Below are positions 1 to 9,219 of a DNA stretch of 50,205 bases, in pieces. Positions within the stretch are counted from its first letter, which is position 1. Every line of letters starts with the position of its first letter. The notes under the pieces are model-generated. The model was not told where the DNA came from, did not search any database, and worked only from the letters and a program-made list of their open reading frames with translations. A program made the position numbers and the translations under genes. Source of the stretch: Stentor coeruleus (taxonomy: Eukaryota > Ciliophora > Heterotrichea > Heterotrichida > Stentoridae); contig MPUH01000499.1 in assembly GCA_001970955.1 (NCBI GenBank), positions 1 through 50,205 of the forward strand. The letters are read 5' to 3'.

Positions 1-42
1 GATGGGGGGAATTCTTTTATCGATGGGGGGAATTCTTTTATC
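1..42. repeat. 21-nt exact tandem duplication
   Basis: Two identical 21-nt units (1-21 and 22-42) inside the PAM2-motif gene. They keep frame and duplicate seven residues. The array may extend left of the window. Confidence 0.85.
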
Positions 43-287
43 TGGAGTAACAGTTCTGGGTCTTTTTTTACTAAGCTGATTGGGTCTTTGGAATCGTTCA
101 TTGGAGTAAATTCTGCTGCTTGGATGTTTAGGGTGATTTTGTTAAATGGGATGAACTCTTTGGCTTCAACGCTTAACTCGGCATATGATGGGGTTTTTTT
201 GTGTTCACTTAGGTAAACAGCCTTTGTATGCTCTACAGCATTAAATGGCTTGGGTTCACCAGGTGGAATCACAGTATTTCCTATCAT
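1..287 (-). CDS. PAM2-motif protein, N-terminal part (cut by window edge)
   Basis: Open frame of about 95 codons read from the ATG at 287-285 to the left edge without a stop, so the 3' part lies outside. Its N-terminus begins MIGNTVIPPGEPKPFNA. About two thirds along is LNIQAAEFTP, which fits the PAM2 consensus (L-N-x-x-A-x-E-F-x-P) of proteins that dock on the MLLE domain of poly(A)-binding protein. A role in mRNA metabolism (deadenylation, translation control, RNA granules) is inferred from that motif alone. A 21-nt exact tandem duplication at the edge doubles the heptad SIKEFPP. The 5' flank is C-poor on the plus strand, as for other minus-strand gene starts here. No other domain is visible, so family assignment is open. 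Confidence 0.65.
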   Translation of the reverse strand, partial: MIGNTVIPPGEPKPFNAVEHTKAVYLSEHKKTPSYAELSVEAKEFIPFNKITLNIQAAEFTPMNDSKDPISLVKKDPELLLQIKEFPPSIKEFPP

Positions 288-1148
288 ATTTTATATTAGT
301 CACTAGCAGTTCACATATTATCATTATACTATTTTGTAATGACATAAAGCGCTTAGGGTAGATTATAAAAGGTATTTTGTATAAAGGAAGGTGTTGGAAA
401 GTTAAGAGATTATTAGAAGAAAAATTTAGGAAAATAGGTTTATAAGATTGCTTTGATAGGAAATTTTTGGGTTTTAAGATGTGGTAAATTATTTTAGGTT
501 TATGGGAGGTTAAGGAATGGAGGATTTTATTTGAGAAGATGCTATGAAATTTTCTTGAAATTTTCATAGGTTTAAGAATTTAAGGGTTGGTAAAAAAATA
601 TGATGTTTGTTGGGGAAGTGATGATGGTGCATGAGGATTGAAGGATGTTTAAATGGATTTAATGTGTTGGGTTTAATGTGATATTGTTTTACTAGAGGTG
701 TAATAAAATCACCTTAAAAACTTGCCCTAAAAATCATAATTTTATACAATCAAAAGTCTATAAAAAATTTATAATTTTTCCAAGGATCCAATAAAACTTC
801 CACTATCAACCCGACTACCACAATAATATATTTCCTACTTAAAAATTTTTACTATTCAACACTCCCTTATCTTAAAAAATATAAAATTTTCCCTAATATC
901 ATTATCACTTTTATCATACTCAACACATCCAATCTTAAAAACCTTATCAATAATCCCACCTTTAACTCAAACAAATTTTATTTACCTATTTTCCTCATAA
1001 CTTCTAATTTTTCCTTATCATCCCATATCTTATCTTACATAATAAATCCTCATATCCCTTCATATCCTCTCTTAACCATCTCAATCTATTCTTCCCATCT
1101 TAAAAACTCACCACTCACCATAATTCACTATTTTTTCCAATATAATAA
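288..1148. promoter_or_regulatory. Divergent intergenic region with strand-composition switch and G-free tract
   Basis: Lies between two divergent starts (287 minus, 1149 plus). In 361-660 the plus strand has about 81 G and 5 C. From about 708 it switches, and 814-1150 contains no G at all over 337 nt while C stays common. It should hold both promoters, with the switch near their midpoint. The last bases before the PDI ATG are TATAATAA. No RNA gene or long ORF is convincing here; a 103-codon frame at 256-567 minus is low-complexity and overlaps the PAM2 gene start. Confidence 0.6.
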
Positions 1149-1523
1149 ATGAAAGCATTTCTTGCTATTTGCATTCTATCTCTAGCCTACTCCCAAATAG
1201 TAGCAACTGATTCGAATCTAGACGAGATTCTCTCAACAAACCCTTATGTTATGGTTGAGTTCTACGCCCCATGGTGTGGTCACTGCAAAAGACTTCAGCC
1301 TGAGTATGAAAAAGCAGCTCAGATTGTTGGTGATCGTGCAGTTCTCTCTAAACTTGATGCAACAGCAGAAAAGAAGTCTGGGTCAAAATATGAGATTCAA
1401 GGATACCCAACTGTTCTTTGGTTTGAGTATGGGAAAATGAAAGAAGAATATGAAGGAGGAAGATCTGCTGAAGAAATCTCATCATGGGTTCTTTCAAGAG
1501 TACCTTTATCAAGAGATCTCTAA
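1149..1523 (+). CDS. Single-domain protein disulfide isomerase
   Basis: 124 residues. An N-terminal hydrophobic signal peptide (about residues 1-19) precedes one thioredoxin fold of the PDI a-type, with EFYAPWCGHCKRLQ placing the active-site CGHC at residues 43-46 and the cis-proline loop GYPT further on. It should form or shuffle disulfides in the ER lumen. Classical PDI has four thioredoxin domains and ends in K/HDEL; this protein stops right after the first a-domain and ends SRDL, so retention is unclear. No 15-nt intron that would extend it is visible near the stop. The stop lies 17 nt from the stop of the convergent coiled-coil gene. It is either a genuine small PDI or a truncated copy. 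Confidence 0.9.
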   Translation: MKAFLAICILSLAYSQIVATDSNLDEILSTNPYVMVEFYAPWCGHCKRLQPEYEKAAQIVGDRAVLSKLDATAEKKSGSKYEIQGYPTVLWFEYGKMKEEYEGGRSAEEISSWVLSRVPLSRDL

Positions 1524-1540
1524 TAGTTAAAATCAAAAAA

Positions 1541-2323
1541 TCAATTACTTATTTCCATTTTTTTTGGACTTTGTGACTGAGAAGTCTCATTAAGCTTATC
1601 ATCAAAGACTTTTTGCGTAAAATTACTCATTAAAGCCATGGATTCAGAAACTTTTTGCATTAATCCTGATTCAATAGCTTCAAGTTCTCGACGTTTTGAT
1701 AAGGATTTCTCAAACATCTCTTTTTCTTGTTGTATTTTCTGCTCGTATTCTTGTTTAAGTTGGGATCTGTAATTAAGTTGGCTTTTACTACGGTTTTTCT
1801 TTTTGAACTCCATTTGGAATTTCATATATTGAACTTTTTCTACACGCTTTTTCTCTATGAGCTCTTTGAATTCGTGTAGTGCTTGATGGCCTAACGAACC
1901 GTTTTTACGAATTTCAACTACTGCTTGGCGCTTATGGCTGTATAAGTTTTCTTGATGAGTGGCTATGTTTTTTTTCCGCTGTTCACGTTCGATAAAGTTT
2001 TTTATTCTCTGCTCCTCTTCTTGTTGCTTTTTGATATTACGAATATGCTCTCTATATTGCATTTCTTCAAGTTTCCGCTGATGAGTTTGCATCATTACAT
2101 CAGCACGTTTTTGAGCTAATTCTGCTAAACGTTTTGTGTGCTGATCTTCTTTAAGAAGCTTGGCTATACGATTGTTGAGAATATCGTTATATTTTTCTGC
2201 ATTCTTACGTTCTAAGGTTACAAGGTATTTTTCTATCCCGTGGGGTTCGATTGTACGTTTGTTGAATGGGCTTGTAGAGTTCCAAGTAGCATGGCTGTAG
2301 TCTGAATGTGTTTCTTGCTCCAT
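1541..2323 (-). CDS. Coiled-coil protein, unknown function
   Basis: 260 residues, ending in TGA. After about 30 polar residues almost the whole protein is charged helix rich in Glu, Lys, Gln and Arg (for example KKQQEEEQRIKNFIEREQR), predicted coiled coil. There are no catalytic motifs, signal peptide or membrane segment. Such proteins are common in ciliate basal bodies, cortex and axonemes, but nothing here proves location. The C-terminal tail is serine-rich and polar (SQSQSPKKMEISN). It converges on the PDI gene with a 17-nt gap. I do not recognise the family. Confidence 0.75.
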   Translation of the reverse strand: MEQETHSDYSHATWNSTSPFNKRTIEPHGIEKYLVTLERKNAEKYNDILNNRIAKLLKEDQHTKRLAELAQKRADVMMQTHQRKLEEMQYREHIRNIKKQQEEEQRIKNFIEREQRKKNIATHQENLYSHKRQAVVEIRKNGSLGHQALHEFKELIEKKRVEKVQYMKFQMEFKKKNRSKSQLNYRSQLKQEYEQKIQQEKEMFEKSLSKRRELEAIESGLMQKVSESMALMSNFTQKVFDDKLNETSQSQSPKKMEISN

Positions 2324-3049
2324 TTCTATTAGATTATGCTTTTAATTTCTTGCAGCCTGTTATAATGGTATTTTTTTTAGGTTGGTTTATTGTATATTTA
2401 TGTAAAAGTGAATATAATTTATAATACAGGATAAGTAAGAGTTTATCGCATACGTAAACGTACCCTCGGTTTGTTATCTTTACGGAAATCAGCTTTAATA
2501 TAAAATAAATTTTTAAATTATTATAAGACATAATATTTTGTTCATTTTAATTTAGTTACTATTCACCTTTATTTCATAGCAAAAGATAACTAATTATTTA
2601 ATAAAAAATTGACCTTACTTACAAAATGCATGCTATAGTAATTTTATAATATTATTTTGTTTTCAAATCATACACTAATAGCATCATCATAAAATGCATT
2701 AATAATCTCACTATCTTCCAACTTTCTAAATATCCTATAATAAAAAATTCTTAAAACCTTCATTTAATCCCTTACTCAATTTATATCCTAATCACTACGT
2801 AAAAAATCTATTAAACATTATCTTCTTTATTACAAATTAGAACTCTTGAAATCATCAATCTTAAAAATATTTCCAAACTTTTCTTATAACCCTTCATAAC
2901 CATTACAAATATTTAAAATATCAATAATCTAAAATTCCATCCACAACCTAACATAAATCTAAAAACTTTTAATCCCAAAAACTATATCCTGATGTNATCC
3001 ACAACCTAACATAAATCTAAAAACTTTTAATCCCAAAAACTATATCCTG
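2324..3049. other. Intergenic region, divergent starts
   Basis: AT-rich spacer between a minus-strand start and the LRR gene start. The right part (about 2690-2995) is rich in C and poor in G, as seen upstream of other plus-strand genes. It contains one N-flanked duplication. No gene or RNA is supported; a 65-codon minus frame at 2334-2531 looks like chance. Confidence 0.5.
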
Positions 3050-3053
3050 ATGT
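2939..3053. repeat. 57-nt duplication around a single N (likely assembly join)
   Basis: 2939-2995 and 2997-3053 are identical and separated by one N at 2996. The second copy contains the ATG used for the LRR gene, so the true upstream spacing is 58 nt shorter than shown. Confidence 0.9.
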
Positions 3054-6000
3054 GTTCAGCAAAAAATCAAGTGAAATATATTATGGAATTAAAATATGTT
3101 AGTCCTGCGATAGAAAGAAATTTCAGAAAAAGAAACCTAGTAAACTCTCCTTCAACATCCCTAAACTCAGAGAACTCTTCCTCAAAACTCCATAGTTCCT
3201 CACACACCCCAGTTAATATGTACAAAACCCCAATCCCAGGATCTTTTCTTTCAAAACTTGATAAAGACATAGTCAAAGCATGTAAAACCAACAGCAACGA
3301 GATTAAAAATATTCAAGAAAAAGTCGAAATGTTTTTAACTGAAGTCGACGAGAGAATCGATTTCATAAAAGTTCACCCGACAAGTACTAAACCCCCAACA
3401 GACTATATTCCAGTTAAACCTTTAAGTACTACACCAAGAAAAATACCACAACCCTCACCAACAAAACTGAAAATACTAAAAAGAAACAAAAAAAGCTCAG
3501 AAGCCAGACACTCAATAGAAGCCTTAATGAAAACCCAAGAAGGTTTTAATAATAAAAAATCAAAAGATGAACTTTTATTTGGGCTACAAAAAAGTTTAGT
3601 AAATATAAGAACTCCTTGTATTGAAGACTTATATTCAAAAATATTAAAAAATGAACATTCATTCGAAACATATAAAAATCTAAGACATAATACTGAAATA
3701 GACCCTTTTAAAATTTTTAACCAGGTCTGCTCAAATGAAAAAATCCCCCCGGTACCAATATTAAGTAAGATTCAAGATGATTCACTTATATTAAACAGAT
3801 ATAGGATAAGTGACCCTATGTGTTCAGCTTTAAGCGATGCTTTATCTTTTTTACCTAATCTTATAAAAATACATTTAGATGAAAATTCTATAACAGATTT
3901 TGGGGGAATGACACTACTTAAAGGTTTAATACTCCAAAAACATATAAAGTCTTTTTATTATACACACAATGAAATAGGAGCTAATTTTTCTAAGGTTTTT
4001 AAAGAATTTATAGCAACTTGTCCTTTAACTGAGCTTAATTTGCGTGGGTGTAAAGTTATGGGAAATCATTTATTTGACTTAGTAAAATGTTTACATATAT
4101 GTAAAACTATGAAAAAGTTGTATTTAAGTGAAATTGGGTTTCCAAATAATTGTGTTGAAAGGCTTAGTAGGTATGTTAAAAGGTCTGGGATTAATGAACT
4201 TGATTTATCTTGGAATCAGATTTCTCAAGAAGCCTCTTTGAAGTTCTTTAAGTATATGAAATTCAATAAACACTTAACTATGTTGGACTATAGTTGGAAT
4301 AATCTTGGATCTGAAGAAGGTGATGTTTGTATAATCTTAAACAACATGCTCATGCAACATCCATCTCTTATGCATATCAATTTAAGTTACACACAAATCA
4401 ATGAAAACAATTTCTTAAGTCTAACTCCTGGCTTGCAAACTAGTAAAACTTTAATATGTGTGCATTTTACTGGAAACAACATATCTCAAAGAAAAATCAA
4501 CGCAATGATGATCAATTTAATCGCCTCATATAAACAAGTTTTTATATCAGATTCAGCTAACAAAGTCTATCACCCAGCTCAAGCTATTTCAATACAGACC
4601 AAATCTGTAACTTCAACTTTGCATAATATTAAATTCCGTGATCGGACTGGAAAATGCATATCATCACATAGAGATGCTTTAGCAAATATTGGAAATTCAA
4701 GTAGTTATAATGATCGACTTAATGGAAAAGAAATTAAAGAAGTCATTTTTTCAAAGTATCTTGGAGAGACTACAATCAAAGATCTTAAAAATTGGGCAGT
4801 ATCAGAACATTGTTGGGTATGTGAGCGTTGGGTACCATTTACATTGAAAATCAGTACTTTAATGCTTGAAAATATATGCAGTGTTGGTGAGTATAAATGG
4901 AATATGCAAACATTAGTTCCTGTTAAACTAAAATGTTCTTATAATTTATGGGAAGATATTCCTCTTGAAGAATATGATTCTAATGTATATGAGTATGTCA
5001 GTATTTTACCACCTGGGCGTCATAGGTTTTGGGTTATAATAAATAATTCAGATGTTTGTGTGACAAAACAGTTTTCACGTCGCAAATGGGATGGGTATAT
5101 AGTAAACGAAATCACTGTTCCTATTAGAAACTACGACCTAGAACCTATAGAAAAAATTAAAGAAACTCCATTAGCTTTTGATAAAAACAAATCTGTATTT
5201 AAGAATTTTGTAGAAGATACTGAACAAACAAGGAAGATTATGTTTGAAAATGATAAAAAGCATTTGAAACTTAATAGGATTATAAAAGATGAAGCTATTT
5301 TGATGAGTGTTTATGAAGTTTTGCTATCGAATTATGCTGTGATTAAAGAAATATTCGATGCAACATCAGCTAGAAGTAATTATCCTAATATTGGCTGGTT
5401 AGATTTTAGTAGTTTTTGTGAACAGTGTCAGTTGCTTGATAATAAATTTTTAAACCGTTCAGCTATTGATAGATGTTTTATTGCTGTTAATGTTGATTTA
5501 GATGATCTTGATGATAACCCGCAGCAAGAGCTTTGTAGGTATGAGTTTTTTGAAATTATAGTTAGAATGGCTATGTTTAAATATCAGGATTTACCTTTAA
5601 ACCCTGGAGAGATGACTCAAAAACTTATAGATGATCATATAGTTAAATATTCAGATCCTTCGCTTGCTATAAAATTCCGTAGGGAAAAACTTTATTGTAA
5701 TGATGTTAATGATTTACTTGAAGCTAATCTTATAAACTGTCAATCACTTTTTACTAAAAATAGGGAAAGACTTGGCAGATGGATTTCTTTAGAGGGGTAT
5801 AAAAGAATGGTTGCGAAGGTAGGTTTTAAATTAAAAGAAGAAGATATTATCAAAGCATATGCTTTTTCTAAAATGAGCATCTTAGATGAAATGGCAAGTG
5901 CAGACTCATATGATCGATTGGTATTTGTTGAGTTCCTTGAAAGCCTTGGAAGACTTAGTAACGCCCTTTACGGCAACTTGGAAATAAGCTTAACAGAAAT

Positions 6001-6100
6001 GATGGATAAAACCTTAGAAGCATTATTCATAAAATACGGTCTTAAAAAGCGCGCGCCTGAGGTAGCGAAAGAAGAAAATTCAGATGATCTAGATAATTAA
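3050..6100 (+). CDS. Large LRR / AMPK-CBM-like / EF-hand-like protein (copy A)
   Basis: 1016 residues from the ATG at 3050; an in-frame ATG at 3083 is an alternative start. Order: a basic Ser/Thr-rich N-terminus (1-220), about seven ribonuclease-inhibitor-type leucine-rich repeats (about 225-490, e.g. ELDLSWNQIS), a conserved CWVCERW motif (about 587-593), a beta-rich segment ending in ILPPGRHRFWV (about 640-665) that resembles the glycogen-binding E-set of AMPK beta, then an all-helical EF-hand-like half (about 740-1000) with RYEFFEIIVRMA and VFVEFLESLGR. The same order recurs in the gene at 35516-38256. A scaffold role, perhaps ciliary or cortical, is inference. Only 11 nt separate its stop from the TTLL start once the N-duplication is collapsed. 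Intron-free as far as I can see. Confidence 0.85.
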   Translation: MCSAKNQVKYIMELKYVSPAIERNFRKRNLVNSPSTSLNSENSSSKLHSSSHTPVNMYKTPIPGSFLSKLDKDIVKACKTNSNEIKNIQEKVEMFLTEVDERIDFIKVHPTSTKPPTDYIPVKPLSTTPRKIPQPSPTKLKILKRNKKSSEARHSIEALMKTQEGFNNKKSKDELLFGLQKSLVNIRTPCIEDLYSKILKNEHSFETYKNLRHNTEIDPFKIFNQVCSNEKIPPVPILSKIQDDSLILNRYRISDPMCSALSDALSFLPNLIKIHLDENSITDFGGMTLLKGLILQKHIKSFYYTHNEIGANFSKVFKEFIATCPLTELNLRGCKVMGNHLFDLVKCLHICKTMKKLYLSEIGFPNNCVERLSRYVKRSGINELDLSWNQISQEASLKFFKYMKFNKHLTMLDYSWNNLGSEEGDVCIILNNMLMQHPSLMHINLSYTQINENNFLSLTPGLQTSKTLICVHFTGNNISQRKINAMMINLIASYKQVFISDSANKVYHPAQAISIQTKSVTSTLHNIKFRDRTGKCISSHRDALANIGNSSSYNDRLNGKEIKEVIFSKYLGETTIKDLKNWAVSEHCWVCERWVPFTLKISTLMLENICSVGEYKWNMQTLVPVKLKCSYNLWEDIPLEEYDSNVYEYVSILPPGRHRFWVIINNSDVCVTKQFSRRKWDGYIVNEITVPIRNYDLEPIEKIKETPLAFDKNKSVFKNFVEDTEQTRKIMFENDKKHLKLNRIIKDEAILMSVYEVLLSNYAVIKEIFDATSARSNYPNIGWLDFSSFCEQCQLLDNKFLNRSAIDRCFIAVNVDLDDLDDNPQQELCRYEFFEIIVRMAMFKYQDLPLNPGEMTQKLIDDHIVKYSDPSLAIKFRREKLYCNDVNDLLEANLINCQSLFTKNRERLGRWISLEGYKRMVAKVGFKLKEEDIIKAYAFSKMSILDEMASADSYDRLVFVEFLESLGRLSNALYGNLEISLTEMMDKTLEALFIKYGLKKRAPEVAKEENSDDLDN

Positions 6101-6188
6101 ATATTATAAAAATGCGAAGTGGTATGANAAAGAAGAAAATTCAGATGATCTAGATAATTAAATATTATAAAAATGCGAAGTGGTATGA
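6068..6188. repeat. 60-nt duplication around a single N (likely assembly join)
   Basis: 6068-6127 and 6129-6188 are identical with N at 6128. Each copy carries the last codons of the LRR gene, an 11-nt spacer and the first codons of the TTLL gene. Collapsing it puts the TTLL ATG (6112 in copy 1, 6173 in copy 2) 11 nt after the LRR stop. Confidence 0.92.
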
Positions 6189-8152
6189 AAAATGAAGAAC
6201 TTACAAAGAACAGCGTAAGAAGCAACAGCAACTCAGCTGATTTCTATTTTTCTGTAGGTGTAAAGATCTCAAGAAGCAAGCTTAAAAAATTCATTCCTTT
6301 TCTATCAGGAGTCAGTTCAGATGAAGCTATCACGACTCCAAGATTCGAACCCCTTTCAATACGAGGAGTTGAATTTGCTACTATGCCAAAAAGACCAACT
6401 TTAAAGCCCCAAACAACGATTTTACCTAAAATTGAAGACCCATATAATCCAAAACTCTTACCGAACCATAAACCCTTTAAAGAAAAACCTCAGCAAAAAA
6501 AAGCTCCTTCTAAGAAAAATTTTGCTATGAAAAAAGAAACTATTGTTGTTATTGATAAAGTGTCCCCAAGACAAGTTTCTCCACCAAAAAACAAAATTAT
6601 AACTAAAGTTAGTTATAAAGAAGCGGCTAGGTTGCCTGAATGGGCTATGATAGCTAAGCCTGAGTTAGAAAAAATATGGAGGAACTTGATTTGCTGTTCA
6701 AATGGAGTCAAGCCGGTTATACAAGGAAATTGCTCGTTTAAGTACTATGTGGGTAAAGGGAATAATTCAGCGTTGATAAAAAGGCTTATGGGTGCAAGAG
6801 CCTGGTGGACAAGTACTGAGAATATTAATGAAGCAAATTTCGCATGGACTCAATGGAAAGATAAAAACTACATACAAACTTTACCAAACGGGAAAACTAT
6901 AGAGCATAGCATTGACACTTATTACACTCCACAAATCAATTATCAAGTCCCAGTACGGATAAACAACATATATCGTCAGGTTGATCTAAACGATTTAGGT
7001 CTTTTCAAAATCAAAGGTTCCCCTTCCTATACAGCAGCTAACTGTTGTGAGTTTTTCTCATTAGTATCCAAAGTTTATAATAAACTAGAGTTCAATCAGC
7101 ATTTGGCTAATAAAAAAGGACTTTTTATGTCCCTTAAAACCTATCACGATGCTTGTGGGAAAAACATTTTCGACTGTCACCCTATAACATATCATATAAC
7201 TAATGGTGAAGACGATCCTGAGTTTATAAAATTCATTGAAGCTTATAACAAACAAGAAAAGTCAAAGAAAAAGAAAAAGTCTAGGAATGTTTGGATTATA
7301 AAACCAGGAGAAAATAGTAATCGTGGTCATGGAATACAAGTATGTAAGAATTTAAATGATATTAAAGCTGCTATTAAAGAAAACATTGATATAAGGACTA
7401 ATCAACCAAGAACTTATATATTACAGAAGTATATTGAAAAACCATTTCTTGTACAGAATAGGAAATTTGATATAAGATGTTATGCTTTAATTACTTGTAT
7501 AAATGGACTTATGCAAGCTTATTTTTATACAGATGGGTATATTCGTACCAGTTGTGTTGAATATAATATTAATGATACTAATAATAATTTTATTCATCTG
7601 ACTAATGATGCTGTACAAAAACATTCAGATGATTATGGGAAATATGAAGACAATAATAAAATGTCGTATAAGGATTTTCAAAGATATTTAGATTATGAAA
7701 TTACGGATAAAAGCATTAATTTTTATACAAGTATACTTCCTAAGATTAAAGCTATTGTAAAAGATACAATCCATGCGGTTTATCCTAAAATTGATGTGAA
7801 TAGAAAGCTTAATTGTATGGAAATTTTTGGATATGATTTTATGTTAGATAGTAAGCTTAAGCCATGGATAATTGAAGTGAATACAAATCCATGTTTAGAG
7901 CTTTCTTCTAGTTATCTTAGTTATTTGATTCCAACGATGCTTGATAATGCTTTTCGTATAGTCCTTGATACAATTTTTCCATCTCCAGTTTTTAATAGAA
8001 ATCATGATCCTATCCCAGAGAATAGATTTGATCTCATATTTCACCAACTCATTGACGGAGCTAAAGTTATGGAAAGTTTATCTCAGACGGTAAATGAAGA
8101 GATCGAACTTTCTGATACCGAAGAAACTTTTTCTGATAAAGAAAACCCTTAG
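6173..8152 (+). CDS. Tubulin--tyrosine ligase-like protein (TTLL family)
   Basis: 659 residues. The N-terminal 150 are basic and variable. The TTL/ATP-grasp core follows: ARAWWTSTENI near 203, WIIKPGENSNRGHGI near 373, RKFDIRCYALI near 429, HLTNDAVQKHSDDYG near 480, and the metal/ATP segment WIIEVNTNPCLE near 565. Family members add glutamate, glycine or tyrosine to tubulin tails or other proteins. The motif set is that of the protist TTLL enzymes, but glutamylase versus glycylase cannot be settled here. The acidic C-terminus ends ELSDTEETFSDKENP. It sits between the LRR protein and a SAXO-type microtubule protein on the same strand, consistent with axonemal or cortical microtubules. Confidence 0.92.
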   Translation: MRSGMKNEELTKNSVRSNSNSADFYFSVGVKISRSKLKKFIPFLSGVSSDEAITTPRFEPLSIRGVEFATMPKRPTLKPQTTILPKIEDPYNPKLLPNHKPFKEKPQQKKAPSKKNFAMKKETIVVIDKVSPRQVSPPKNKIITKVSYKEAARLPEWAMIAKPELEKIWRNLICCSNGVKPVIQGNCSFKYYVGKGNNSALIKRLMGARAWWTSTENINEANFAWTQWKDKNYIQTLPNGKTIEHSIDTYYTPQINYQVPVRINNIYRQVDLNDLGLFKIKGSPSYTAANCCEFFSLVSKVYNKLEFNQHLANKKGLFMSLKTYHDACGKNIFDCHPITYHITNGEDDPEFIKFIEAYNKQEKSKKKKKSRNVWIIKPGENSNRGHGIQVCKNLNDIKAAIKENIDIRTNQPRTYILQKYIEKPFLVQNRKFDIRCYALITCINGLMQAYFYTDGYIRTSCVEYNINDTNNNFIHLTNDAVQKHSDDYGKYEDNNKMSYKDFQRYLDYEITDKSINFYTSILPKIKAIVKDTIHAVYPKIDVNRKLNCMEIFGYDFMLDSKLKPWIIEVNTNPCLELSSSYLSYLIPTMLDNAFRIVLDTIFPSPVFNRNHDPIPENRFDLIFHQLIDGAKVMESLSQTVNEEIELSDTEETFSDKENP

Positions 8153-8472
8153 TTATTTTAATAGGTGATAATATAATCATGTTTACTTGCATAAGCCTAT
8201 ATCCCAAATAATCTTATCATGCATTTTTAGTATTAAAAAATTGCTTATCATCATATAAAATCCTATATTTTTCTTCACAACCAACATAAAATTCTATCAT
8301 CTCCAAAAAAGCTACATTAAAAGCATCACCCTCATTTTTACAAATTCTTAACACCTACCGTTTTACTTTAAAATTTCATTTAAATTTCCAATTACATTAA
8401 ACCTTAAAGTTTTTTAACGTATACTTAATTAATATAATTTCATCATAACTCCACCAGCATAATAAAATTATA
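8153..8472. other. Intergenic spacer
   Basis: 320 nt between two plus-strand genes. From about 8200 on it is rich in C and poor in G on the plus strand; the ATG at 8473 is preceded by AATAAAATTATA. Nothing else seen. Confidence 0.5.
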
Positions 8473-9219
8473 ATGAGTTGTGTTTTAGATAGCCCATCTT
8501 TGCCTATATCAGGTGAAGCTAATCACCAAATAGGTGATTGTTACTGTTATATGTGTACCTGTGGCAACCACAAGTGTCCTTCTAACAATGGTTATAAAAA
8601 AAGCACTCCAAATATTTACCATACAGCTTATTGTACTGCTTATCTAAAAAAAATCTCTTCAACCTCATCACCGTTTATACGTGAGGGTCAATTATTACAC
8701 AGTAAGCAGAAAATGGACATGACAACTAATCATAGAACTGATTTCAAACCAACTGATGATCTCTCTAAACTTCCAGAAACAAATCGTCCAAAATCAACAA
8801 GTCCGTTTAAGTTTACTTCAACTTCTACTTATCAATCTAGTTTTCCTGATTGGAAAGACTATAGTCCTAAGATTAATAAAGCTCCATGTAAATCTTCAAG
8901 ATACTCATTAAAGTTCACAGGTGTTTCTTCTTATGAGAAAGATTTTACTGCTTATAAAGGGGTTAGATATGCGGTTAAATTGTCTAATAAAAGTCCTAGT
9001 ATTGTTTCAGGGCAAGAATGGGAAACTGGGAAAACTACTCATCAGTCTAGTTATAAACCTTATAAAGTAAAGCCATTTAAAAAATATAGGCATGAGTCTC
9101 ATGATGTGAAAATTATTGATAATTGTATGAAAAATATTTCTACTTATCAACAGTTTTATTTACCACATGTATCACCTACTAGGTTTGTAACAAAGAGACA
9201 ATTAGATAAAGTTAAGTAG
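8473..9219 (+). CDS. SAXO-family microtubule-stabilising protein
   Basis: 248 residues. The N-terminus holds a cysteine cluster, CYCYMCTCGNHKCPS (about 23-37), characteristic of SAXO/FAM154-type proteins. Spaced Mn-like modules follow: STYQSSFPDWKDY, SSYEKDFTAYKG, THQSSYKPYKVKP, STYQQFYLPH. In the family these modules bind and stabilise axonemal or cytoskeletal microtubules, and the Cys-rich end helps targeting to basal bodies or cilia. The protein is basic, without membrane segments. It lies 320 nt after the TTLL gene on the same strand, so two microtubule-acting genes are neighbours. No intron is visible. Assignment rests on the Cys cluster plus repeats and is fairly firm; SAXO1 versus SAXO2 orthology is not claimed. 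Confidence 0.85.
   Translation: MSCVLDSPSLPISGEANHQIGDCYCYMCTCGNHKCPSNNGYKKSTPNIYHTAYCTAYLKKISSTSSPFIREGQLLHSKQKMDMTTNHRTDFKPTDDLSKLPETNRPKSTSPFKFTSTSTYQSSFPDWKDYSPKINKAPCKSSRYSLKFTGVSSYEKDFTAYKGVRYAVKLSNKSPSIVSGQEWETGKTTHQSSYKPYKVKPFKKYRHESHDVKIIDNCMKNISTYQQFYLPHVSPTRFVTKRQLDKVK

Noticed and set aside
256-567. 103-codon minus-strand frame
   Set aside because: Overlaps the start of the PAM2-motif gene, has Phe/Lys/Ser/Ile-rich low complexity, and follows the C-poor flank.
1500-1523. Possible intron GTACCTTTATCAAG near the PDI stop
   Set aside because: It is 14 nt or 16 nt depending on the end, lacks the A at the required distance, and no downstream exon fits before the convergent gene.
6340-6365. 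GTTCGA-like tRNA B-box matches (also near 1210 and 2250)
   Set aside because: All lie inside well-supported coding sequence and none has a cloverleaf around it.
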